This document shows, in pieces, positions 55,339 to 64,000 of a DNA stretch of 64,000 bases (within the stretch, counting starts at the first letter, position 1; each line of letters opens with the position of its first letter). Position numbers and translations under genes: made by a program. The DNA is from Anaerolineaceae bacterium (GTDB lineage Bacteria; Chloroflexota; Anaerolineae; Aggregatilineales; Phototrophicaceae). The DNA lies in NCBI GenBank assembly GCA_007693385.1, contig REDR01000043.1, positions 1-64,000 on the forward strand. Direction: 5' to 3'. The notes beneath the pieces were generated by a model. It worked only from the letters and a program-made list of their open reading frames with translations, was not told the origin of the DNA and did not search any database.

Positions 55339-57702
55339 ATGGATTTGTTTACCGAGAACGCTAGTAACGCGGCTATTCTGGCCGTCGTGGTCAGCTTCAT
55401 CGGGCTGGCATTCGCGTGGTATCAACGCACGTGGGTGCTCAGTCAGGATGAAGGCAATGAAACAATGCGCCGGATCGCTTCGGCTATCCAGCGCGGCGCT
55501 CAGGCTTTCCTGAGTCGTGAGTATCGCGCTGTGAGCGTCTTTGTGGCGCTGGTGGCGATTGTTCTCGTCTTGCTCAGCCAGATTGACGGCTCGGGCATGA
55601 GCATCTGGACGGCAATCGCGTTCCTTTCCGGTGCGCTGGCTTCCGGTGTTGCCGGTTATGCCGGTATGTACATCGCGGTACGCGCCAACGTCCGCACCAC
55701 CCACGCCGCATCACAGAGCTTGAATCGCGGTCTGCGCGTGGCCTTCGCCAGTGGTACGGTGATGGGCACGATGGTCGTCTCGCTGGCTCTGCTGGGTGTG
55801 GGTATCCTGTTCATCGTGATCTTCAACCAGATCGAAGACCCGAATTCCGCCGCGAGTGCGCTGGCTGGCTTCGGGTTCGGTGGTACGTCCATCGCCATCT
55901 TTGCGCGTGTGGGCGGCGGTATCTTCACCAAAGCCGCCGATGTGGGCGCTGACCTCGTTGGCAAGACCGAAGCGGGCATCCCGGAAGATGATCCGCGTAA
56001 TCCGGCGACCATCGCCGACAACGTAGGCGACAACGTGGGCGACGTGGCCGGTATGGGTTCCGACCTGTTCGAGAGCTACGCTAGCTCGATCATCGCGGCG
56101 ATCACATTGGCGACACTGGTCGGCGGTGGTATCGTCACCTCGTCGGCTGAAATCGGCGCGTCGGCCAGCATCGCGGCGCAGGCTTTCCCGCTTATGGTGG
56201 CCGCCGTCGGTATGATTGTCAGCATTGGTAGCACTTACCTCGTGCAGACCAAAGAGGACGCCACACAGGAAGACCTGCTGTGGAGCTTGCGTAAAGGCAT
56301 CTACAGCGCTAGCGCGTTGATGGCGGTAGCTGTTGTGTTGATCGCGCTGTTGCTGGACATGGGCACGGGCGTCATCGTGGCGACGATTTCCGGTCTGGTC
56401 GGCGGCGTGCTGATCGGTTATTTCACCGAATACTTCACGGCGGATGCTTACGCCCCGACCAAGAGCCTCGCCGAGAGCGCACAGGGCGGTACCGGCATCG
56501 TCATCATTCGCGGTATGGCAATCGGCATGTTCTCCACGATAGCGCCGGTTCTGATCGTGATGGCGGTTACGCTGATCGCGGTTTCTGCGACTGGCCTGTA
56601 CGGTGTGGCGGTGGCCGCCGTCGGTATGCTGTCCACGCTGGGCATCACGCTGGCGACTGACGCATACGGCCCGGTGGCTGACAATGCGGGCGGCATCGCG
56701 GAGATGTCGGAGATGGGCGAAGAAGTACGCAAGCGTACCGACGCGCTGGATAGTCTGGGTAACACCACCGCCGCCACCGGCAAGGGTTTCGCCATCGGTA
56801 GCGCGGCGATGACCGCGCTGGCGTTGATCGCCGCTTTCGTGACGGCGGTGCAGGGCGATAGCGTGGTGACGACCACCTTTGCGGCGGTTGTGACCGATCC
56901 TAAATTCGTGTCCGGTCTGTTCCTCGGCGCGGTTTTGCCATACATCTTCAGCGCGTTGACGATGCTGGCGGTGGGTAGCGCGGCGCAGGCTATCGTGCTT
57001 GAAGTGCGCCGTCAGTTCAAAGAGATTCCGGGCATCATGGAAGGCACGAGCGAGCCGGATTACGAGCAATGCGTCGGCATCAGCACCGATAGCGCCCTGC
57101 GGCAGATGATCTTGCCGGGCGTCATCGCGGTAGCCGTGCCGGTGTTGATCGCGGTTTTGACCATTATTGGTCAGGGTAACGTCATTGGCGATTATGTCGG
57201 CTCGGAGACGCTGGTTGGCGTCCTGCTCGGCTCGCTGGTTTCGGCGTTCATGCTGGCGGTGATGATGGCGAACGCGGGCGGCGCGTGGGACAACGCCAAG
57301 AAGTACATCGAAGCCGGTAATTACGGCGGCAAAGGCTCCGAAGCGCACAAGGCCGCCGTCGTCGGTGATACCGTTGGCGATCCGTTTAAGGATACGTCCG
57401 GCCCGTCGCTGAACATCTTGCTCAAGTTGCTGGCGATTGTGTCGCTGGTTCTCGCGCCGATGATTGCCAGTGCGCTCAATGATGTGGACGATGCCGCCGC
57501 CTCCGGCGATCAACCGGCGATTGAAAGCGTGATTGATGATGAGGTCGATGAACTGGAAGAAGTCGATGACGCCTCAGCGACGACGGACGAAGAAGCCGAA
57601 GAAGCTGACGCGGACGAAGAAGCCGACGACGCCGACGCTGAAGAAGCCGAAAACGGCGAAGGTGACAACGACGAGACGGACGACGCAAACGACGAAGAAT
57701 AA
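55339..57702 (+). CDS. hppA: Membrane-bound ion-translocating pyrophosphatase, K+-dependent type, with a long acidic C-terminal tail
   Basis: DVGADLVGKTEAGIPEDDPRNPATIADNVGDNVGDVAGMGSDLFESY; GNTTAATGKGFAIGSAA; true ATG 55339 after AGGAG. Confidence 0.95.
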   Translation: MDLFTENASNAAILAVVVSFIGLAFAWYQRTWVLSQDEGNETMRRIASAIQRGAQAFLSREYRAVSVFVALVAIVLVLLSQIDGSGMSIWTAIAFLSGALASGVAGYAGMYIAVRANVRTTHAASQSLNRGLRVAFASGTVMGTMVVSLALLGVGILFIVIFNQIEDPNSAASALAGFGFGGTSIAIFARVGGGIFTKAADVGADLVGKTEAGIPEDDPRNPATIADNVGDNVGDVAGMGSDLFESYASSIIAAITLATLVGGGIVTSSAEIGASASIAAQAFPLMVAAVGMIVSIGSTYLVQTKEDATQEDLLWSLRKGIYSASALMAVAVVLIALLLDMGTGVIVATISGLVGGVLIGYFTEYFTADAYAPTKSLAESAQGGTGIVIIRGMAIGMFSTIAPVLIVMAVTLIAVSATGLYGVAVAAVGMLSTLGITLATDAYGPVADNAGGIAEMSEMGEEVRKRTDALDSLGNTTAATGKGFAIGSAAMTALALIAAFVTAVQGDSVVTTTFAAVVTDPKFVSGLFLGAVLPYIFSALTMLAVGSAAQAIVLEVRRQFKEIPGIMEGTSEPDYEQCVGISTDSALRQMILPGVIAVAVPVLIAVLTIIGQGNVIGDYVGSETLVGVLLGSLVSAFMLAVMMANAGGAWDNAKKYIEAGNYGGKGSEAHKAAVVGDTVGDPFKDTSGPSLNILLKLLAIVSLVLAPMIASALNDVDDAAASGDQPAIESVIDDEVDELEEVDDASATTDEEAEEADADEEADDADAEEAENGEGDNDETDDANDEE

Positions 57703-57737
57703 CGTCGGAACGCAGGTTCGTAGCTGAGTTTTTCAGA

Positions 57738-57773
57738 GTAGAGGTGCGGCATAGTCCGCGCCTCTATTTTTTG
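57738..57773 (+). terminator. Rho-independent terminator after hppA
   Basis: TAGAGGTGCGG-CATAGT-CCGCGCCTCTATTTTTT. Confidence 0.8.
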
Positions 57774-57776
57774 CGC

Positions 57777-58643
57777 TCATGACCAGCCATTGGCCGATTT
57801 GATGTATTCATACGCCGCCGTCAGCGCCTTGAATTTGACTTCCGCTTCTTCGGCGGGTAGCGTGCTGGTATCGGGATGATAGACCATCGCCCGCTTGCGG
57901 TACGCTTTCTTGACATCCTCTTGCGATGCACCGCGACTGACCCCCAGCAGGTTATAGCACGCGCTCAGATAATCGCCGATGCTCCCCGATGAGCGCGGTG
58001 GCCTTTGCTCCGTCGTTTCGCCTTCGTCGCTTTCGTAGCGCCCGCGCCATGTCTGGAATGTACTCCAGTCGTGCCAGTGGGTGTTGAAGTGTTGCGTTCG
58101 CTCTTGCTTGGCGCGGGCGGCGCGAAAATCCATATTTTTCCAGAAGGCCGGCGCACCGAAATCGGCGACCAGCCACTCGCCGCGAATGGCACGCGGGCGC
58201 ACTGACTTGCGATAGCGGCGCAAGCGGTCAAACGTGACCTTCGGCCCGTACCATATTTTGTAATCATTGCCGCTATTGATCTGTTCCATGTGGACGGGGA
58301 TGATCTCCGGCTTGCCGTCCTGCACGCGGTAGGCGTAGATGCGGTCATCGTTCAGCGTGTGCAGAGCCATCATCCACTCTTTGGGCTGAGCGCGGGCGTT
58401 GTCTTCCGGCAGGATTCGCGCATCGACGATGAATAGCGTGTTGATGCCGTTCTGTGTCGCGTCGGCCAGCGTCCGCTTCAGGGCGCGGGCGCTGGTGGCC
58501 TGCCCGATCATGTGAACGCGGATGCGGCTACCGCTCCAAAAATGCACCACGATGTCGGCATAGTTGCTGTTGAGCGATGCGTTCTGCACGCTCATTAACT
58601 TGTCGAATTTACCCTTTAGCCATTCTCTAAACGTCAGTGCCAT
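57777..58643 (-). CDS. Protein with C-terminal J domain and uncharacterised N-terminal region
   Basis: C-term [53 protein letters not shown] with HPD; start MALTFREWL overlaps the HDAC stop. Confidence 0.85.
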   Translation of the reverse strand: MALTFREWLKGKFDKLMSVQNASLNSNYADIVVHFWSGSRIRVHMIGQATSARALKRTLADATQNGINTLFIVDARILPEDNARAQPKEWMMALHTLNDDRIYAYRVQDGKPEIIPVHMEQINSGNDYKIWYGPKVTFDRLRRYRKSVRPRAIRGEWLVADFGAPAFWKNMDFRAARAKQERTQHFNTHWHDWSTFQTWRGRYESDEGETTEQRPPRSSGSIGDYLSACYNLLGVSRGASQEDVKKAYRKRAMVYHPDTSTLPAEEAEVKFKALTAAYEYIKSANGWS

Positions 58644-59526
58644 AATATCCCATTGCGATACATACCGTCTCAAAATGAATATCCACGATGTCGGCGATAT
58701 TCGGCGCATAGCCGCCGCCCATCGTGACCGCCACCGGAAGCCCCGCGCCGCGTAGCAAGTTCAGCACCAGCCGATCACGGGCGGCGAGTCCCGCTTTGCT
58801 GATGTTCAGCTTGCCCAGTCGATCGCCGCCGAAGGGATCAGCGCCGGATTGATAGATGGCGAGGTCGGCATCGGCCAGAAACAGCGCCCGTTGTACGCCT
58901 TCCTCCACCATTGCCAGATACTCGGCGTCTCCCGTGCCATCCGGCAGACCGATATCGAGATCGCTCCCGAATTTGCGATGCGGGAAGTTCTTCTCCCCGT
59001 GAATCGAAAACGTGAAGATGCTGTGATCTCCGGCGGTGATCTGCGCTGTGCCGTTGCCCTGATGCACGTCGCAATCGACGACCAGTACGCGCTGTACTAA
59101 TCCCCGCGCTTGCATGTCGCGGGCGGCGACGGCGGCATCGTTGAATACGCAGAACCCTTCACCGTGATCGGTGCAGGCGTGGTGTGTGCCGCCCGCCAGA
59201 TTGACCGCGATGCCGTCCGTGATGGCGGCCAGACACGCGGCGATGGTCGCGCCGGTGGAGCGCCGCGAGCGTTCCACCATTTCCGGCGACCACGGGAAGC
59301 CGATGCGCCGTTGTTCCGCCGCGCTGAGCGTCCCGCTTTTGACTTTGTGCAGATACGCCGCGTCATGACAGCGTAAAATCTGCGTGTCGGTGGCGGCGGG
59401 CGGCACACACATCTGCGCTCTGCGGCTGGCTTGCACGCGCTGGCGTAGGCGCGAATATTTGACCATCGGGAAGCGATGGCCGGGCGGCAGGGGCAACACA
59501 AAATGATCGGTATAAAACGCTTTCAT
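58627..59526 (-). CDS. Histone deacetylase/acetoin utilization (AcuC-like) family protein
   Basis: [71 protein letters not shown]. Confidence 0.94.
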   Translation of the reverse strand: MKAFYTDHFVLPLPPGHRFPMVKYSRLRQRVQASRRAQMCVPPAATDTQILRCHDAAYLHKVKSGTLSAAEQRRIGFPWSPEMVERSRRSTGATIAACLAAITDGIAVNLAGGTHHACTDHGEGFCVFNDAAVAARDMQARGLVQRVLVVDCDVHQGNGTAQITAGDHSIFTFSIHGEKNFPHRKFGSDLDIGLPDGTGDAEYLAMVEEGVQRALFLADADLAIYQSGADPFGGDRLGKLNISKAGLAARDRLVLNLLRGAGLPVAVTMGGGYAPNIADIVDIHFETVCIAMGYYGTDV

Positions 59527-59538
59527 ATCTCTTGACGC

Positions 59539-61014
59539 TCACCGGATACCGGCATCTTCTAGCAATAATTCCGCCGCCACTTTGCCGGATAGCGTCACCA
59601 TTGGCACGCCGCCGCCCGGATGCGTGGTGCCACCGGCGAAGTAAAGCCCGCGCACTTCCCGCGAACGGTTATGCGGACGCCGGAAAGCCGTCCATTTGCT
59701 ATTGGCGGATGGGCCGTACAGCGCACCGCGCCACGCGCCACTCATGCGCTCTAAGTCGGCGGGCGTGTAGATCGTCTGCGATTTGATCTTATCGGTTATA
59801 TCATAGCCAAAAGCGGCTAATTTGTCTAAGACGCGCCCGCCATAGTCGCGCAAGTCCAGCCCGGCCGATGTCGGCGGCATGTTGACCAGCACGAACCAGT
59901 TTTCACAGCCCGCCGGTGCATGGTCGGCGTCGGCCTTCGATGTGATGGCGACGTAGATCGTCGGATCGTCGGGCGCGGTCTGCGTCTTGAATATCGCGTC
60001 GAATTCCCGGCGGTAATCCGCCGAAAAGAAGATGTTATGATGCGCCAGCCCGCTATGCTGACCTTCGACGCCCAGCAACATGATGAAGCCGGAGCATGAC
60101 GGCTGATAATTTCGCAGGCGCTCCGCCCGCGCGGTGATCGCCGGTGTTTGCGATAATAGATGCTGGTATGTGGTCGTCACGTCTACGTTGGCGATGACGG
60201 CTTGCGCCGCGATGTGGTCGCCGCCGGTGATCTGCACGCCGGTCACGCGATCATCGCGGACGGTGATCGATTCGACTGGCGTCTCGGTGCGGATTTCGAC
60301 GCCGAGTTCTTCGGCAAGCGTCCGCATAGCGGCGGCGATGCGATAAATGCCGCCCTGCGGATACCACACGCCGCCGGTCAATTCGACATGGGCGATCACG
60401 TTCAGCGTGGCGGGCGCTGAATATGGACTGCCGCCGACGTATGTCGCAAAGCGTCCGAGTAGCTGGCGCATGTGCGGATGGCGCACGAAACGCCGGATAG
60501 CGCCGGACATGGTGCGGAACGGATCGACCTTTAGCCAGTCGGTGGGCGGCACGCGCCTGAAACTGCTGGGGCGCGGCGGGCGATCATAGATGAATACCGG
60601 GCCGGTGATGCGGTGAATGCGGGCGGCGTATGCTAGATAGGCTAGATAGCCCTCCACGTCACGCGGCTCTAGTCGCTCGATCTCGTTCGCCATGCGGCTG
60701 AGGTCGGCGTGCGCGTCGAAGATGACGCCATCCGGATAGAAATAGCGCGTGAGTGGCGTCACCGGAAGCAGTCGCACGTAGTCGGCGAAATCGCGTCCGG
60801 CTTCGCGGAATAAATCCTCAAAGACGTGGCGCATGGTGATGACCGATGGGCCGGTATCCCACCGGAAGCCGTCGCGCTCGACCTGTCCCATTTTGCCGCC
60901 GATGATGGGATTTTTCTCCAGAATGATGACGCGCTGACCGCGTACAGCCAGCCGGATGGCGGCGCTGAGTCCGCCGATACCGCCCCCGATGATGACGATT
61001 GGTTTTTGTGGCAT
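59539..61014 (-). CDS. crtI: Phytoene desaturase-type carotenoid oxidoreductase
   Basis: IVIIGGGIGGLSAAIRLAVRGQRVIILEKNPIIGGKMG; C-term GLYFAGGTTHPGGGVPMVTLSGKVAAELL. Confidence 0.93.
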   Translation of the reverse strand: MPQKPIVIIGGGIGGLSAAIRLAVRGQRVIILEKNPIIGGKMGQVERDGFRWDTGPSVITMRHVFEDLFREAGRDFADYVRLLPVTPLTRYFYPDGVIFDAHADLSRMANEIERLEPRDVEGYLAYLAYAARIHRITGPVFIYDRPPRPSSFRRVPPTDWLKVDPFRTMSGAIRRFVRHPHMRQLLGRFATYVGGSPYSAPATLNVIAHVELTGGVWYPQGGIYRIAAAMRTLAEELGVEIRTETPVESITVRDDRVTGVQITGGDHIAAQAVIANVDVTTTYQHLLSQTPAITARAERLRNYQPSCSGFIMLLGVEGQHSGLAHHNIFFSADYRREFDAIFKTQTAPDDPTIYVAITSKADADHAPAGCENWFVLVNMPPTSAGLDLRDYGGRVLDKLAAFGYDITDKIKSQTIYTPADLERMSGAWRGALYGPSANSKWTAFRRPHNRSREVRGLYFAGGTTHPGGGVPMVTLSGKVAAELLLEDAGIR

Positions 61015-61043
61015 GGTGTTGCATCCCGTGTGAATACGTGCGG

Positions 61044-62162
61044 TTATGTGGTGGGCTTGCGGCGCACGGTGCGCCCTTTCCAGCGCACGCCACCCAGCCG
61101 ATAATGCCAGTCAATCGCTTGAATTGCGATGCGCGTCATCAGCAACACGGAAACCGGCATCAGCAGGACATCTAGCACGCGCTGATGAGTGAAGCGTGTC
61201 GTCAGGGCGCGGATGAGGTATCCCAGCGCGATCAACCCGCCCGCCGCCAGTGGCGACCACGCCAGCCACGCCCACGGCCACACGAACAGCAACCAGTGAA
61301 AGACTGTCGCCAGCAGAAGCGCGGCCACACTGCCGCCATATCCGGCCAGTATGTTCTTCGCGTAGCCGTCGCGCACTGAAGGCCAATCATGATACATGCG
61401 GCAGGTAATAGCACGGTTGCCGTCCGCCATGCGAAGCTGTAATCCTGCGCCTTTGACGCGCCGCGCCAGCGTCACATCTTCCAGCACGTTGTCGCGCACG
61501 CTCGCATGACCGCCCATCTTGTGATAGGCCGCCTGCCGCCACGCCATACACTGCCCGTTCGCCGCGCCGAAGATGCTCAACGGGATGTAATGCGCCCCGA
61601 TTACCGGCAGATAGCCGACCACCACTAGCGCCATCAAAGGCACGGTCAGCCGTTCCGCCCATGTGACGGTGTGCTGTGTCGGCCATACGCTGAATAAATC
61701 GGCGTTGGTGCGTTGCATGTAGGCCACAGCCGCGCTTAACGCGCCGTGATGCGTCCAGCGCACGTCAGCGTCGGTGAAGATCAAGATGTCGCCGCGTGCC
61801 CGTTCCGCCATCTGATGACAGGCCCAATTTTTGCCCATCCAGCCATCGGGCAACGGCGCACCGCTTATCACGGTCAGGCGCTGGTCATCAATGTCCGCGA
61901 GGATGTCGCCGGTGCCGTCGGTTGAGCCATCATCCAGCACGATCAACTCGAAATCGGCGTAATCCTGTGCGAGTAGAGCGCGGACGGTCTGCGCGATGAC
62001 GGGCGCTTCATCCCGCGCCGGGATCATCACCGAGACGGACGGGGACGCGCCCGCCGTCGGCGCTTCTCCGGTCTTTAGGCGCGGAAAAAACAGCAAATTC
62101 GATAGCGTTATCAGCAAGATGACGGTCAGCGCGGCGGCGGCGAATAGCGAGAGCCAGATCAT
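61044..62162 (-). CDS. GT2 family glycosyltransferase, CruG/CrtQ-like by context
   Basis: VSVMIPARDEAPVIAQTVRALLAQDYADFELIVLDDGSTDGTGDIL; IFTDADVRW; C-terminal TM helices; between crtI and cruF. Confidence 0.8.
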   Translation of the reverse strand: MIWLSLFAAAALTVILLITLSNLLFFPRLKTGEAPTAGASPSVSVMIPARDEAPVIAQTVRALLAQDYADFELIVLDDGSTDGTGDILADIDDQRLTVISGAPLPDGWMGKNWACHQMAERARGDILIFTDADVRWTHHGALSAAVAYMQRTNADLFSVWPTQHTVTWAERLTVPLMALVVVGYLPVIGAHYIPLSIFGAANGQCMAWRQAAYHKMGGHASVRDNVLEDVTLARRVKGAGLQLRMADGNRAITCRMYHDWPSVRDGYAKNILAGYGGSVAALLLATVFHWLLFVWPWAWLAWSPLAAGGLIALGYLIRALTTRFTHQRVLDVLLMPVSVLLMTRIAIQAIDWHYRLGGVRWKGRTVRRKPTT

Positions 62163-62770
62163 ACCGCGTCCCCTCCGGCGGATCGCGTCAGCAACTTGAG
62201 GCGCGGCGGGTCGGTTAATTCGGTGCGGTGGTTGTAGATCATCAGCAGTGTGATGATACCCATGGCGGCCAGCCATTCGACGGGCGCGGCGGTCAGCAAC
62301 AGATAGGCGATGACGCAGGCGGCGGTGAACATCACCGCCCAGCCGCTACGGGTCAAGACCAGATACCAGAACGTCAGCGCCACCATAGCGACCAGTGGCA
62401 TCTGCCACAGCGACAGGCCGATCATCATGCCGCCGGTTGTCGCTATCGCTTTGCCGCCCTTGAAATGCAGGAATGGCGAAAACGCATGGCCGAAAACCGG
62501 CGCGACGGCGATCAATACCAGCCCCGCGCCGGTCATGTTGAAGATATACGCGGCTAACCCAACCGGCGCCGCGCCCTTGCTGATGTCCAGCATCAGCGCC
62601 AGCCCGCCCCATTTGACGCCACCGGCGCGGATTACGTTGAACGTGCCGGGGTTGCCGTCGCCATAGTCGCGGATGTCTACGCGCAGGAAGGCGAAGCCCA
62701 CCCACAGCGAAAACGGCATCGCGCCCGCGAAGAACGCGACCAGCACCAGCACGACATGCTCAACGCCCAT
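62159..62770 (-). CDS. PlsY-like acyltransferase with divergent motif 1
   Basis: GAMPFSLWVGFAFLRVDIRDYGDGNPGTFNVIRAGG; DISKGAAPV; GHAFSPFLHFKGGKAIAT; TM topology. Confidence 0.82.
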   Translation of the reverse strand: MGVEHVVLVLVAFFAGAMPFSLWVGFAFLRVDIRDYGDGNPGTFNVIRAGGVKWGGLALMLDISKGAAPVGLAAYIFNMTGAGLVLIAVAPVFGHAFSPFLHFKGGKAIATTGGMMIGLSLWQMPLVAMVALTFWYLVLTRSGWAVMFTAACVIAYLLLTAAPVEWLAAMGIITLLMIYNHRTELTDPPRLKLLTRSAGGDAV

Positions 62771-63554
62771 CTGCCGGTGCTTTCCAGTAGCAATACAGCG
62801 CGGTGAACAGGATCGCCCCCATCACGACGCCGCCGACCAGCGCCGGGCCCGGTTGCTCCCAGAATAGCGCCTGTCCGACGCTCTGCAAGAACCACACCAC
62901 CGCATAGACTGTCAGAAGCGGTGCGAGTGGTAGCGGTCGGCGATAGGGGCGGGCGGCGGCGGTGACGATGGCCGATACCAGCAACCAGCCGAAATAGTTC
63001 ATCAACGGGATGCCGAAGTACGCACCGTCTACCGTCCATGTCCAGAAGCCCCACGCCACCATTTGCGGATCGAGAAATAAATCCCACGCGGTCATCGCGC
63101 CGGCGCTGATGAGGATGAAGCGGAGCGCGTTATCGCGCCCGCCGATGACTTGCGCTACCGCCCACGATGGCACCAGCATCATGAACCACGCAAGCGGAAT
63201 CAGTAGCGGGACGTGGCCGACCTGCGGCTGTAGCAGATCGCTGTATACGTATTCGCCGAAGGGTAGGCCGGTTGATGAGCCGATGAACTCCGCCAGCCAC
63301 GTGAGAATCGCCACGATGCCCAGCGTGATTAACGTGCGACGCATTCCCCAACCGTTGAACATGGCGAAAGTCACGGCGGTGAATTGTATCATCAGCGCGA
63401 TGGTGATGGCCGTCGGGATGACTTCTTCGCCATACGTCCATTTGAGGATCGGCACGGCGATCATCGCTAGCATCCACACCACGACCAGACCGTATTGGAT
63501 GCCGTTCTTGCGGTTGATGTTCCAATCTCTTGTCAGTTCGATTAACGCTGTCAT
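62760..63554 (-). CDS. cruF: CruF-like carotenoid biosynthesis protein (1',2'-hydratase family)
   Basis: WLAEFIGSSTGLPFGEYVYSDLLQPQVGHVPLLIPLAWFMMLVPSW; DLFLDPQMVAWGFWTW…GIPLMNYFGWLL. Confidence 0.85.
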   Translation of the reverse strand: MTALIELTRDWNINRKNGIQYGLVVVWMLAMIAVPILKWTYGEEVIPTAITIALMIQFTAVTFAMFNGWGMRRTLITLGIVAILTWLAEFIGSSTGLPFGEYVYSDLLQPQVGHVPLLIPLAWFMMLVPSWAVAQVIGGRDNALRFILISAGAMTAWDLFLDPQMVAWGFWTWTVDGAYFGIPLMNYFGWLLVSAIVTAAARPYRRPLPLAPLLTVYAVVWFLQSVGQALFWEQPGPALVGGVVMGAILFTALYCYWKAPADGR

Positions 63555-64000
63555 CGTGTGTTGAGTAGCCTCTCCAAGTCTCCGTGTACTTCGAGCGCCG
63601 CGTTTCTGCCGCGCCCCTCAAAGATGGTCTGGCCGCTACGGGTGGATAGCCGCACGTCGAGATCGGAGCGCATGGTTTCATCAACGCGCTTGTGCATCTC
63701 GGTGCGGATTGGCGCTTTGAGCAGGCCGCCGGATTGACGCACCGCCGCTAGTTCGACGCGATGCGAACGGTCGGCGATGGTCAGATAAACGTGATCGTCG
63801 GTCAATTTCAGCGTCTCGACTTCCGCGCCGGTGTGCGTGGCGAACGGGTACAGCCGACCTTGAAAATAGAAGCCCATCAAGAAGCCGCGCCACACGCGCC
63901 CTAGCGATGGGATCAACGCCGCCGACGCGAACAGGCTGGTTAGCGGCACGTCGAAATGGTTGGATTGTGCCCAGACGTAGGCCGACGGGAAGTTCTGCCC
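63551..64000 (-). CDS. Tocopherol cyclase-like protein, C-terminal part (5' end beyond window)
   Basis: Frame stays open to the window edge, upstream residues GQNFPSAYVWAQSNHFD; C-term GFYFQGRLYPFATHTGAEVETLKLTDDHVYLTIADRSHRVELAAVR…IFEGRGRNAALEVHG. Confidence 0.6.
   Translation of the reverse strand, partial: GQNFPSAYVWAQSNHFDVPLTSLFASAALIPSLGRVWRGFLMGFYFQGRLYPFATHTGAEVETLKLTDDHVYLTIADRSHRVELAAVRQSGGLLKAPIRTEMHKRVDETMRSDLDVRLSTRSGQTIFEGRGRNAALEVHGDLERLLNTR

Noticed and set aside
55711-57513. 600-aa antisense ORF opposite hppA
   Set aside because: Low-complexity R/H/D/Q-rich translation mirroring a high-GC, strongly biased coding strand; hppA is unmistakable on the other strand.
1-64000. Unusual richness in CTAG tetranucleotides
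   Set aside because: A rough count in one ~3 kb stretch was near or below expectation for the composition; no clear deviation without a full count.

Overview
This 64 kb window looks like a gene-dense bacterial chromosomal segment. Gene content (GH57/GlgA/GlgC glycogen genes, F420 biosynthesis, CruF/CrtI-type carotenoid genes, molybdenum hydroxylase cluster) suggests a Chloroflexota-like host, which is an inference. I saw no transposases, phage genes or CRISPR arrays. Main blocks: (1) glycogen/starch metabolism, 0.2-9.8 kb; (2) an ABC-2 type exporter, tRNA-Gly and tRNA-Leu with good promoters and terminators, and ribosomal protein L25, 10-15.4 kb; (3) a molybdenum hydroxylase/purine cluster, 15.5-24.4 kb, with a YqeC-MocA fusion, an XDH large subunit, a fused FAD/2Fe-2S subunit, XdhC and an uncharacterised protein with a nucleoside-phosphorylase-like tail; (4) a compact coenzyme F420 operon, 26.9-31.6 kb, with a stand-alone nitroreductase between cofD and cofE; (5) assorted metabolism including 8-oxoguanine deaminase and FolD; (6) a giant (~1765 aa) exported protein with a Flp-type (class III) prepilin N-terminus, repeated jelly-roll-like units and PA14-like regions, 38.9-44.2 kb; (7) a probable preQ1-I riboswitch in front of a queuosine-precursor transporter, 47.8 kb; (8) gyrB, a membrane pyrophosphatase with a very acidic C-terminal tail, and an HDAC-family/J-domain gene pair; (9) a carotenoid operon (CrtI, GT2, PlsY-like, CruF, tocopherol-cyclase-like) running off the right edge. 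The strongest candidates for follow-up are the giant Flp-pilin fusion, the carotenoid operon with its divergent PlsY paralogue, the uncharacterised protein inside the XDH operon, and the riboswitch. All family assignments come from reading motifs; no database search was run.
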